From Clostridia bacterium (GTDB taxonomy: Bacteria > Bacillota > Clostridia > Christensenellales > Aristaeellaceae): a stretch of DNA of 64,000 bases. The notes below the pieces were generated by a model. It saw only the letters and a list, made by a program, of their open reading frames with translations, ran no database searches and was not told the origin of the DNA. A program made the translations under genes and the position numbers. Of this stretch, positions 60,101 to 64,000 are shown piece after piece. The DNA lies in contig JAFXRG010000015.1 of assembly GCA_017526525.1 (NCBI GenBank), forward strand, positions 22,825 through 86,824. The letters are read 5' to 3'. The stretch's first letter is position 1; every line of letters begins with the position of its first letter.

Positions 60101-63100
60101 GCTGTCCAGTCCCAGCAGATCCTTGACTTTGTTCCAGAGATCCTTGAGATACCGGTAAGTGCTCAGCAGCGGATTCGGATCATCCGATGCAGCCGCTGCC
60201 GCGCTGGTAGCCGTTGTATACACTTTTTCAACCGCGTCGGATCGGACGGTTACATTTTTCCCGGCGCTCACCTTCGCGTTGGAAAGCAGCTCCGCCTTCA
60301 CATTCTGAAGGGCGATGGCAAGGCCCGCGTAGCCGCTGGCTGCATGGGAATCATGGCCTTCCTTGCTGCCTTTTTCCGCAAGCGTCATAACCCGCAGGGT
60401 TCCGTCGCTGGAAACCGTAACATCGTTCGCAGCTTCCAGCGATCCGGCCACTGCGCTTTTCACATCGCTGAGCACATAGGCCGCGGCGATGGCCGCCGGA
60501 ATGTCGCCAAATCCGGAATCCGCCCGGGTTTCAATGTTGATATCCGCCCCGGAAGCAATCCGGATGCTATCGGAAGCAACGATCTTTGCCGTTTCGGCAA
60601 CATTGATGATGGAATCCGCCTTGACCAGGGAAACCGCAAGCGGCAACCCTTCGTAGGATCCCCCGTTCCCGTCCTGGTAGGAATCCCCGACCCCGCTGGT
60701 AGTGGACGCCTGGGTCATGATGCTGACGCTTCCTTTGGCGCCGCTGGCAGTCGCCTGTCCCTGGTTTTCGGTATACCCCGCATAAATCTCACCGCTGACA
60801 TCCACCGCTGCCTTCGCAGTCTTCACATTGAGGAGTCCGCTGTCGGGAGCCAGGCTGATGATTCCTCCCTGTTGCTGGACCTTTGACAGAATCAGCACAT
60901 CTCCCTGGCTGTAAATCCGCCCGTCCTTCCCGACGGTCACGGATGAAACATCGGAAAGGTTGAAGGCTTTGATCGGCACCGTTCCGCCGTCAAGTCCCGG
61001 AATCATGGTGCCCACATTGGTTCCGTCCTCCGCCTCCAGGCGGACAAGCCCCGCCTTGACAGTTCCGTCAATCCGGATTGTTTTTCCGAGAAGAACCAGC
61101 TGCAGCCCGTCGGCGGCAACGGTCTTTCCGCTTCCCACCGTAACGGTTTTTTCCGTATCCTGATCATCCGGCACCAGGATGACATTGGTCAGAAGCAGAT
61201 CGTCCGATCCCTTTGTAAAGGTAACGGAATCGGTAAGACCTTTATAAATGTAATCCGTAAACGGTTTCGTGACGGTCAGGCTGCCTTCACTGAGCGTTTC
61301 CCTGTTTTTGTTCTGAAGATTATCCGTAACGCTCTCAATTTTATCCGCCTGGTAGGTCAGCGCAACTCCATGCCCCTGGCTGTTCTTCAGCTGAATATTC
61401 CCGGCCGTTCCTGCTGCCTTGTCGTCTGTTTCAGCCAGGGTACCCGTCACGTGAATCCGGTCGCTGCCCGATCCGGCCGTAACGGCAATGGTACCGGCCG
61501 CGTCCGCGGCGGAAATGTCCGCCTGAATCTGGTTGGCGCCTTCTCCGAGATCAACTTTCACGGTTCCGTTGGAGGGAGTTCCCTGCCCTGCCACCATCAC
61601 GGAATCGTCACCGTCTCCGGCGGAAACTGTCAGGAATTCGGTTTTCCCTTCCGCCAGCGTTTCCCCGTTGCCGACCGCGTTCACTCCGAGGGTGTCGTCC
61701 CCTGCGCCGGCCTGGATGACCGTTGTGCTGTCGGCGCTGACCTCCGCGCTGACGGCGTCGTCGCCTTCTCCGGTCAGAATCGTTACGGTGCTGCCGCCTT
61801 TCACGGTTGCCTGAACCTCATCCTTGCCGGCTTCCGTATCCATCTCCAGCGTGCTTCCGCCCTCAGCGGAGGCTGAGACAGTATCCGCTCCGTCTCCGGT
61901 CCGGACAGAGGCCTTCCCGGCTCCGCTGACGGACAGCTCCACCGTATCTTCTCCTTCACCGGTATTAAGTTCCGCGCCCGCGCCGGTCAGGGTCGCCTGA
62001 AGGGTGTCGCTGCCTTTGCCGGTATCCACGCGGATCTCCGCCCCGGTGTCCCCGGTAATCTGTACGTTGTCCTCGCCCTCGCCGGTAACTGCTTCTGCTT
62101 TGGAGCCGGCGCCGGTTGCGTTGATATGGACTCCGTCGTCTGCCCGGGTACCGAAATAGGTCAGGGAGGAACCGCTCTGCACGTTAACGATGCCCGGCAG
62201 TCCAAGCCCTTTCATGATCACAGAGATCCCGTTCAGGAGATTCATGACGCCCTTGAACAACGTACTGCCGTCCGCCTGCAGGCCATCCTCTCCCGCATCC
62301 GCCACGTCCATCTCCACTTCATTGATTTCCGTGAAAATTGCCGCGGTTTTGTCAAGATTGACTTCTCCGTCATAGATGGCGTTTTTCTCCAGAATGATCC
62401 GGATTCTTCCATCCATGGCCGTACTGACCGCTGATTCAATTTTGCTCTGAAGGGTCGAGGGCACGGAAGTGAGCCGGGCCGGTTCCGCAGCCGTCGGAGG
62501 AACGCTGCCTTCATTTGGTTCTGCCAAAGGCGCTGCCAAAGCCACCGGTGCTGCCGGTTCCGCTTCCGGAATCGGTGCTTCCGCAATTGCCAGCGCGTTT
62601 TCATTCAGTGTTTCAGGCTGTATGGTCTGGCTTCCGGCTACGGCAGCCAGCCGTACGGGCTGCCCGGCAGAGGCGAAAGAGCTTGCCAGGTCGGGAGCCA
62701 TCGAAAGGGGAAGGCTCACCGGCATTCCGTCGTAATTTGCCGCACGGTTCTGTTCTTCGGCGGCAGGAGCTTCCGCAGGCGCTTCCGTGTGCTCCGCATT
62801 GGGAGTTTCTGCAGGCGCTTCCGTGTGCTCTTCGGCAGGAACTTCCGCGTTTTCCGCAGCGGCTTCTTCCGCAGGCGCTTTCGCAGGCTCTGCAGCGGTT
62901 TCCGCGCTGTCCGTTCCTTTCGCGCTTTCCTCTTCAGGATCCGTACCCTCTGCGGGCTTCTCTTCGGAATTCCCGGCTTCCTCGGGTTTTTCTTCCGTCT
63001 TTTCCGGATGATCCTCCGCAGCGGTCCCTTCCGCAGGCTGCTCTTCGATCCCCGTTGCTTCCGCGGAGGTCTCTGCCGCCTGCGTCGTCCCGGACCCGGC

Positions 63101-64000
63101 GGCAGTTCCTTCCGTGACCTCTGCAGGGGATTCTTCCGTCTTCGTTTCCTCTGCGGGTTCTTCTTTTTCCGCTTCTTCCGCAGGTGCTTCTTCGGGTTTT
63201 GTCTTCTCCTCCGCGGGCTTCTCTTCCGTATCCGTTCCTTCCGCGGGGATTTCTTCCTCCAGGTTCATTCCGGGAGCAGGAAGGATTCCTTCAGGATCCG
63301 TTCCCTCTGCGGATTTTTCTTCCTTTTCCGCTTCCTGCGGATTTGTTTCCTCTGCAGATCCCTTTTCCGCGCCCGCTTCTTCCTCCGCGGGGGCTTCTTC
63401 GTTCTCTGTCACACCGGACTCGGGAAGGGTTTCTTCCGCGCCCTTGGCATCGTTCTTCTCAGAATTTTCATCTCCCACAGGTTCTTCCCCGGACTTCGTT
63501 TCTTCGGAGGGGTTCTCCGTGCCGTCCGTCCCTTCAGCGGGTTCTTCCCCGGACTCCGTTTCTTCTGCGGGCTTCTCTTCGCTGTTCGTCTCTTCTTCAG
63601 GTTTTTCCTCAGGCTTTGTATCTTCCGCGCTCTTCTCTTCTCCGTCCGTCCCTTCAGCGGATTCTTCCCCGGACTCCGTTCCTTCTGCGGGTTTCTCTTC
63701 GCCGTTCGTCTCTTCTTCAGGTTTTCCCTCAGGCTTTGTATCTTCCGCGCTCTTCCCTTCGCCGTCCGTTCCTTCTGCGGGTTCTTCCCCGGATTGCGTA
63801 CCTTCCGCAGGCTGCTCTTCGCCGTCCGTCCCTTTTGCGGGCTCTTCTCCGGACTGCGCACCTTCCGCAGGCTGCTCTTCGCCGTCCGTCCCCTCTGCAG
63901 GTTCTTCTCCGGACTGCGCACCTTCCGCAGTCTGCTCTTCGCCGTCCGTCCCCTCTGCAGGTTCTTCTCCGGACTGCGCACCTTCCGCAGTCTGCGCTTC
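45122..64000 (-). CDS. Giant filamentous-adhesin-like protein, at least 6,292 aa, 5' end beyond window
   Basis: One uninterrupted frame covers the whole interval, and I found no stop codon up to the right edge, so the start and signal peptide lie outside. Order from the N-terminal side: acidic Glu/Pro/Ala/Gly repeats; a hydrophobic linker with SLPLSMAPDLASSF; ten spaced GxGxD motifs; thousands of residues of roughly 65-70-residue units with alternating GxGxxxxVxV, ASxGGxVxVxA and DxxxAxx patterns as in FhaB and LktA-family filamentous adhesins; a ~330-residue helical insertion; and a non-repetitive C-terminus (HRCDFCEEG, ... GVWYSVEE). No anchor at the end. Probably an extracellular adhesin or fibre; family assignment is by repeat style only. 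It is upstream of the second giant gene (47-base gap). Confidence 0.9.
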   Translation of the reverse strand, partial: EAQTAEGAQSGEEPAEGTDGEEQTAEGAQSGEEPAEGTDGEEQPAEGAQSGEEPAKGTDGEEQPAEGTQSGEEPAEGTDGEGKSAEDTKPEGKPEEETNGEEKPAEGTESGEESAEGTDGEEKSAEDTKPEEKPEEETNSEEKPAEETESGEEPAEGTDGTENPSEETKSGEEPVGDENSEKNDAKGAEETLPESGVTENEEAPAEEEAGAEKGSAEETNPQEAEKEEKSAEGTDPEGILPAPGMNLEEEIPAEGTDTEEKPAEEKTKPEEAPAEEAEKEEPAEETKTEESPAEVTEGTAAGSGTTQAAETSAEATGIEEQPAEGTAAEDHPEKTEEKPEEAGNSEEKPAEGTDPEEESAKGTDSAETAAEPAKAPAEEAAAENAEVPAEEHTEAPAETPNAEHTEAPAEAPAAEEQNRAANYDGMPVSLPLSMAPDLASSFASAGQPVRLAAVAGSQTIQPETLNENALAIAEAPIPEAEPAAPVALAAPLAEPNEGSVPPTAAEPARLTSVPSTLQSKIESAVSTAMDGRIRIILEKNAIYDGEVNLDKTAAIFTEINEVEMDVADAGEDGLQADGSTLFKGVMNLLNGISVIMKGLGLPGIVNVQSGSSLTYFGTRADDGVHINATGAGSKAEAVTGEGEDNVQITGDTGAEIRVDTGKGSDTLQATLTGAGAELNTGEGEDTVELSVSGAGKASVRTGDGADTVSASAEGGSTLEMDTEAGKDEVQATVKGGSTVTILTGEGDDAVSAEVSADSTTVIQAGAGDDTLGVNAVGNGETLAEGKTEFLTVSAGDGDDSVMVAGQGTPSNGTVKVDLGEGANQIQADISAADAAGTIAVTAGSGSDRIHVTGTLAETDDKAAGTAGNIQLKNSQGHGVALTYQADKIESVTDNLQNKNRETLSEGSLTVTKPFTDYIYKGLTDSVTFTKGSDDLLLTNVILVPDDQDTEKTVTVGSGKTVAADGLQLVLLGKTIRIDGTVKAGLVRLEAEDGTNVGTMIPGLDGGTVPIKAFNLSDVSSVTVGKDGRIYSQGDVLILSKVQQQGGIISLAPDSGLLNVKTAKAAVDVSGEIYAGYTENQGQATASGAKGSVSIMTQASTTSGVGDSYQDGNGGSYEGLPLAVSLVKADSIINVAETAKIVASDSIRIASGADINIETRADSGFGDIPAAIAAAYVLSDVKSAVAGSLEAANDVTVSSDGTLRVMTLAEKGSKEGHDSHAASGYAGLAIALQNVKAELLSNAKVSAGKNVTVRSDAVEKVYTTATSAAAAASDDPNPLLSTYRYLKDLWNKVKDLLGLDSEDRKALDDAVNKVTAEATGSPAGSAIQLDDKAGLHGQVSVSNDGDNVGVSVIPEAGYRVKSIRWRGLAAGKAGYAGTADLAWQADRQLYTFTKDKTFATIFVEYEEDPDYNPDGKAVSGGEFAFNDQYEAAAQGSINLREAIGSVADSMQDDREEASAEARTIALKLPAGDEGAVLTYYTEESGESLKSVAPGQKLRLVVNPADGKMLQKDGLTAKYTIVESGTPAEHTAVIQPDEKGRYYLIIPENADQASGVTISAGFAAAGDLEAIAGEAQGMQLAGAVAVAVTKNQSLAIIEGAHDGKAAASLTAGGDVTVNAEAAADIRTTSDGTAVTAGTGTESAQTNLGASAALTVAESHNKAELKGSVQSAGNVKVQAFGEGNAVTESTAGYNRGDTGIGGAIAVQVAKMDSKARLFNGADIRLDGKLTAEADNDIGYSVSADASGNTRAAREMGLGAGVAVAVNTAGAVAAVQDGTALTKKSDDKNISGITIRADQQVKDSVTAAAGAAGSETSLAAAAALNNISTDATAYLGKIGGQSDDSFLNVAGDVRITAGNTAAHFVQTNGASAGVKGGYGVAAGVSMVSDTSSAQVNQNLTAESLRVLAETESDVRNINIAGAKGGRIPFSLRLRQNRLLLMIEYGFKFVAFITDDPIKKPIDYLLKHQPPTVLVNNMSMGIAGAVGLNLQESGTLSEIMNRSCLEIGGSAQVLSRNRTEAVLKADSSTTNADMGVGLGAAYNSAAMDNTARIGSGNIKAASLEVSATTKEKTSPDAVIDYSGKEFDITTDQGKADLKTYLTDRYGQQVTDYVQDLGREIGLSDFLPGNILNSILKPAGSGALDEFIESSGLGEMFGTGFIEDVVNVIKENKKTEKWIGIAIIAGVLESGAVPFDNFGDGAFGAVASEFTENFNRMLARSIVDALVNFAVDIAHFKFSVKEIPKEIYEDVKKFIKDNLKATLKEAKSAALQDLYAEGAAVVTDVTGQPIDRNTLESIIDGSIDLFTSARDLYDVIAELNNESSAEKIREEAGKAGIALDETFDEDVESGVDKALDTIQGKTSEKADPDFDIDAIIADAIIKAAEQQNVILSDEQIAVLKNPRDLTLAGMKGSAGTHLVDTQSISGAGARGMAISGSAALTNLDFNTSARVGKDKVIIDPNSDRYKVNKDDKKYQVDISEYQVNGQWISPEHETKYNAAVAEKQKQYEQDVQNAIAQLSKDIANAQVTNRDVISGTLNIAGDLRIEADGSRFVNNVASASMNGKGGASANASAAEAANADVGDSNSAQTVTEGENFSVTVTKGAAAQIDGTDKKKVLITLSPGFKLKAEEDSADCFAVCSYNDQKSGTEKTEKIKVETDADGKLYFNAGAVQGAPADAELHFTLETVEVLQEVMLSAPAVRQGDSVELPEGAVTADVKGRESEDNKLFARAGDTIRVEVAKMKNAALEYIEFVYTDTAGKTHSVAVNPDTAPANREAVYTMVTADSDYYVFSIRMPDNVNDSGIVINTSFMEVYENLMPYYSVKDLTASGFGRSVGLGVSLAMVTGSDQTTAHIADRYDDYAHPTAGVTAGTITVNARADHREEIYSVAGSNDASITSLDASVAADVLKTGVKASMDKENITQVTGYSSDDQTVVSAGDLSVTAAENSITNITASAFSVGRGTAVGATMALNLAAYSAGASMGGATATGAVTVSASSFSRDQTTAVATAAGQDISILADKAGLIPDEENPGQVKKKEGSPSGGERNAITAGLDANSNENRQADQSDGGEDADPDLPVSVNALKSEGIRVDGNKDDPGFMDVLNQVASVLVMGGALYNTVNDFIYGSKFEIAAAVGLTQAKHSAGTEVEGDIVTTGGPAGITADNNANSATVGTSASMSLLLKSSSIAGAAAVSDNKNEATVAVKGSLKAAGDVAIRSSLVQNLDEEFINQLAAQSVSGAVSGYDGTASAGMAVSLIKTKSKTATDVNADIEGGNIVIEAVDQSRLAARAGGVSLSMGSTVGAGMSNSTIISQNTVSAKVADGKTIKGTGLTLNAEKKNVTKEDYMKAIAALNMRGDNATDRINIKTDDKDPEDDKQENSAQIDLYASKLLKLYDKVNQYSFQNYYAEAIGASAQITNSAFSMGGSFTYLKSANDIEASLGEGVQVTLTRQDGEGKNGDLILSATDQATSRMVTGGLSVAPAKISAGLALALMTNQDTVSATTGKGSVLNAAGKLRQDASAELKTEVLTAAVSLSASLTDNPPPKPAKEEDGKGDSDKKTAETKDGGAAEKTGETKKPDPRLGIAFTGGVNVLLNKASVSSEVGEGAKLTSGGDTGVTSALTADLLALAADSSITVGKSGFAGGGSANGIRDEATARTVLGKGVEINAGGNAEIGADAASQLISGVASAVAQATASGLGIAAGVNVNFAGAKAETVLNENAAVRSTGDTDIRANADAWALSGSASLSGAVGTAAGASFNMNTFSREAKVNLAGNTQVDAGGNAQVRAAGNDTSYLAGLVLTGSFSGLALSGNALVMKEENDIGITAGGTVRGGKNVLMESWLSDKTLAMDGTVALATVSAAAGLTNVYIEKNNKVQTLLDSASLTAGGQGEAIKTRDGKEISGIYAGANVRDSQAVAAASVAATVGVGVTGGGVELENNNQVLTRTDTAVLTATAGDIGVTASDHTKQQLLAGGLNLGAGSGIGAALTLLRASKQVEAVTGVMHAGRNIEVLAENKDNLEQLSVSAGAGLGGATVEIGAAVQLLKSSVKASAAGTIESEKGSFSLTANNDATIYNMAGTAGFSGGFTATPVAVVTLFTGTADARVLKGTKVNAAEDVTIHAESVKDINQYTIGAAVAVGLGLSGAVNLLISKDTAKAVAESQSDISAGKNLNIEADGSYGLKSRSAAVAASVDGMSIAVNGVVSFLNSNVTAELGGAADAKAGTVNVKADAKHNVSNIVANLAAGMESAGVSALILVAGTKMSQDAADMIVYGNADNRDEKVFDYDKVAGLAGNYKKPVTGEDAGNSFTDEDLKNAGTVLEGDGHVMSKEGVGTANKDGDGKLTGSIDVSSGYVSKDFDNGKYDDKGEKMRGEDQEATDTTDVQNAGQINTYTYEGEDPSDAVIARITQEAVIREAAGVNVAANQEITADLVGVSIGAGSVGAGISLAAAKLRSHVSASSLGELKKIGGSGIAVTANSAAGKPGEEAASRDEAIKKLTDAVDPSSNGLRVVSGAVGAGSTGLAVSVAMALTDNVTEAVLGGKVNADGDVNVAAGQNYGSVKALNVAAAAGGSFAATATAAFAQSQGTVKAEISENTSLQGKNVSVVTDTTVDQTVLSLSASAGLVSVNAGLALAINRMTQDTKVRGGTEIKAASLNVNGKSATVADSYLMGFSISTDVVTPAILLSAAVSQVNAKINTEVGEQEKAQVKLTLDDALNIHNEVTASAIPLALNVAGGGIAIGGNVLLALNETEAAAKLTNADLTAGSASVTSDLAGTVSASMAKLDAGVAAIGLSVNYADIRAKNRAIFENTRAIVSKDLTVRTGAGKDSNRTDAVAETVSGDIGLVAVGLNAAVARNTSLNEATLDSDLEISVGGDLTVHGHGENSTRADVTGLTIAPATAVTGTAVVAMNNADSRTNVKADLLTVRHAAAFDATQKAATKAHALTGNGSLVTVTGNVVLAYGRTHSLINVDLGLRSNLDGAELRAANNASDETASKIENATAAGIAVGAMIGGAYSQDVFDTTVKFGGDFKAGNIAVTTGYDISTDTDVTPSLGGIRLDAADLAVNLALAKNTAYAGAQLYAAGGTASVGNVDVKVSGAARTNAIVRSAKLTISGVAIGVDIANANGSMKQAADIELDQATMTAKSVSVRSLGKTAETTATVGMTGGASEDEFDIKLVNVDVNWARAKENLDSTAMIRGGSSASSVLNADTLAVMTGMENDGQTKAEAVTSLGVEIGLATGSGLDSKATTGDSFNSVLSGLTANVAGKSNISAIGSTTARAEGTAPGTYTAGLDVNVSSIYAGVGSNDDNQTAMVLIGDDTVLNSGDTLDLWAMNSGFAVTEFVKKTQYTLVGVKVASIPTESWYNTGVLIGNNAKLNATGGSLNVTSDSIAGAKSTIDASSLGLAFDYNSMKGKNSITDRNTIDIGQGTALTADVGDISILGTTNTQAQAMSKLKGVGVIAGEVVDAENIIDRQGTIYLDKNSMLQTRAGKVTIASISGDEDNIVADSYVKAGGLVAIGKATATNEITSVNQITIDQGVRIFSAMNLNMLARSTSRLPKDGSNLLEKGTPDDDEALPIDGQKEEETDSDAAQKVMAAHEAERKAKLQQITDASNAAQQESNQYPEKQDAQIEADDSIGYGIYAHATVKAKGAGVKPEASAVNRLHFSSVILFKKPGEGETAAQIQIQSDRGAIHIETNNAGLRAKAESQADGSAFGGWSDAWSEISADLQNTIWVDNTTLQSRAADGITLLAMNGQDKERPYLYAKADATASALICSASADAVISGNSFNQIRSTDTNTVSVRGHFTHTAVHPTDAIHYTLDSKHKTLYSSGQDSESFSWGAAKHRCDFCEEGQGVTIDPNAYRADKQGAFSKALSPLNDIQAVTAKLNGITKARYGDEDYIAAGRIYTLDLQVPLKKDVRLAEDKLRKYRLWTNGRTFQEVLLLPNSARLYASAGNKVEYIADVVYGDVLGTGENHYADLITALTKRAFDEPVIPIGSTGSLDMKTGVVTLPSMSDYELYMHEISAVWMTEKLTEGYISMLSADPDEINRVALNTGDTLPEGTIVGGIKEDGQADGWIRFWLGLTPETAQDGETPLYCMLVNRETDEMKVFRTSGDMLAEGAEPVAESMYMYRDSDSDMNGEEKYHCMLFDTPAGQKSIIKVVTNILEDRDIILPLAIRITLRSFTLEGADLPAYSLGDHILAMSDGTDGTVSLLGGFYEAVFDGDIFESDYVRIEKIREGKPVVTLRKNQGIWAEPEGENKASDIAGNEYVCINGVWYSVEEAPAVAAESRENAG
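56800..57800 (-). other. Helical insertion in the beta-repeat region of the >6,292-aa protein
   Basis: Between two stretches of adhesin repeats, about 330 residues have helical composition: DLKTYLTDRYGQQVTDYVQDL, VVNVIKENKKTEKWIGIAIIAG, EIYEDVKKFIKDNLKATLKEA and DIDAIIADAIIKAAEQQN. Glycine and valine alternation stops here and resumes after DLTLAGMKGSAG. Confidence 0.75.
61440..62160 (-). other. Ten spaced GxGxD (RTX-like) units in the >6,292-aa protein
   Basis: Units TGEGEDNV, TGKGSDTL, TGEGEDTV, TGDGADTV, TEAGKDEV, TGEGDDAV, AGAGDDTL, AGDGDDSV, LGEGANQI and AGSGSDRI recur about every 19-24 residues. They resemble the GGxGxDxU core of calcium-binding RTX repeats but with wide spacing. Confidence 0.75.
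63481..64000 (-). repeat. 60-bp tandem repeats (20 residues), with 120-bp higher-order copies, at the right edge
   Basis: Successive 60-base blocks encode variants of EEPAEGTDGEEQPAEGAQSG. The two blocks starting at 63841 and 63901 differ at very few positions. Blocks 63541 and 63661, and 63601 and 63721, are more similar to each other than to their neighbours, giving a 120-base period. The tract continues beyond the window. Confidence 0.9.

Noticed and set aside
63476-63478. GTG at 63478 as the start of the larger giant gene
   Set aside because: The frame is open for 174 further codons to the window edge with the same acidic repeat composition, there is no ribosome site, and no signal peptide follows it.
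63409-63981. A 190-codon minus-strand frame with RSPEKNLQRGRTAKS repeats
   Set aside because: It is the shifted reading of the same 60-bp repeats that encode the acidic region of the giant protein. The period is a multiple of three, so all frames stay open and look repetitive.
34158-64000. Possible CRISPR array or non-coding satellite because of dense direct repeats
   Set aside because: Repeats are directly adjacent without unique spacers, keep the reading frame and lie inside long open frames.

Overview
The window looks like a GC-rich chromosome segment of an anaerobic, plant-polysaccharide-degrading Firmicute (Clostridia). The reasons are a tryptophan T-box leader in front of the trp operon, strong SigA-type promoters and GGAGG ribosome sites, a secreted galactanase with a galacto-oligosaccharide ABC transporter, a MsmX-type sugar ATPase, and very large secreted repeat proteins of the kind found in rumen or gut Clostridia. 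This assignment is an inference from gene content. No rRNA, tRNA, insertion sequence, phage gene or CRISPR array was seen.

Layout. 1-6150 (minus): a complete trp operon, trpE-G-D-C-F-B-A, with coupled overlapping genes, a TTGACA/TAAAAT promoter and a UGG-specifier T-box. trpA runs off the left edge. 6284-8830 (minus): a secreted papain-family (C1) cysteine protease. 9087-17521 (minus): a galactan-use locus, in transcription order a small membrane protein of unknown function, a GH53 endo-galactanase with CBM61-like tail, a substrate-binding protein, two permeases and an MsmX/UgpC ATPase. 17652-20587 (plus): a secreted GH13 alpha-amylase-family enzyme, a secreted protein with two cystatin-like units, and a 5'(3')-deoxyribonucleotidase-like HAD protein. 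20883-34078: a small secreted acidic-repeat protein, a PfkB sugar kinase, a sirtuin, a GNAT-HD fusion, an amino-acid ABC importer with an unusual ATPase tail, a CopA-TcdA-AlkD operon, a DMT-family exporter, and an ECF sigma factor with a membrane-anchored partner.

34158-64000 (minus), almost half the window, is two giant secreted proteins in one transcription unit. The distal one (3,638 aa) has a signal peptide, eight His/Cys repeats, 42-43-residue Glu/Pro repeats, two GIGGG beta-helix blocks, InlB-type repeats and a GSDPG linker. The proximal one is at least 6,292 aa and continues past the right edge. It has an acidic N-terminal repeat region, ten spaced GxGxD motifs, several thousand residues of filamentous-adhesin-like repeats and a helical insertion. 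Neither shows an LPXTG, S-layer or transmembrane anchor at its C-terminus.

How they work together: GH53 cuts galactan outside the cell, the SBP/permease/ATPase imports the oligomers, and a candidate catabolite-control site lies ahead of the SBP promoter. The GH13 enzyme points to parallel alpha-glucan use. The giant proteins probably mediate attachment or matrix formation. The most unusual items are the >6,292-residue protein with its partner, the two-unit cystatin-like protein in the same neighbourhood as a papain-type protease, and the ABC ATPase carrying a degenerate RsbW/GHKL-like domain.
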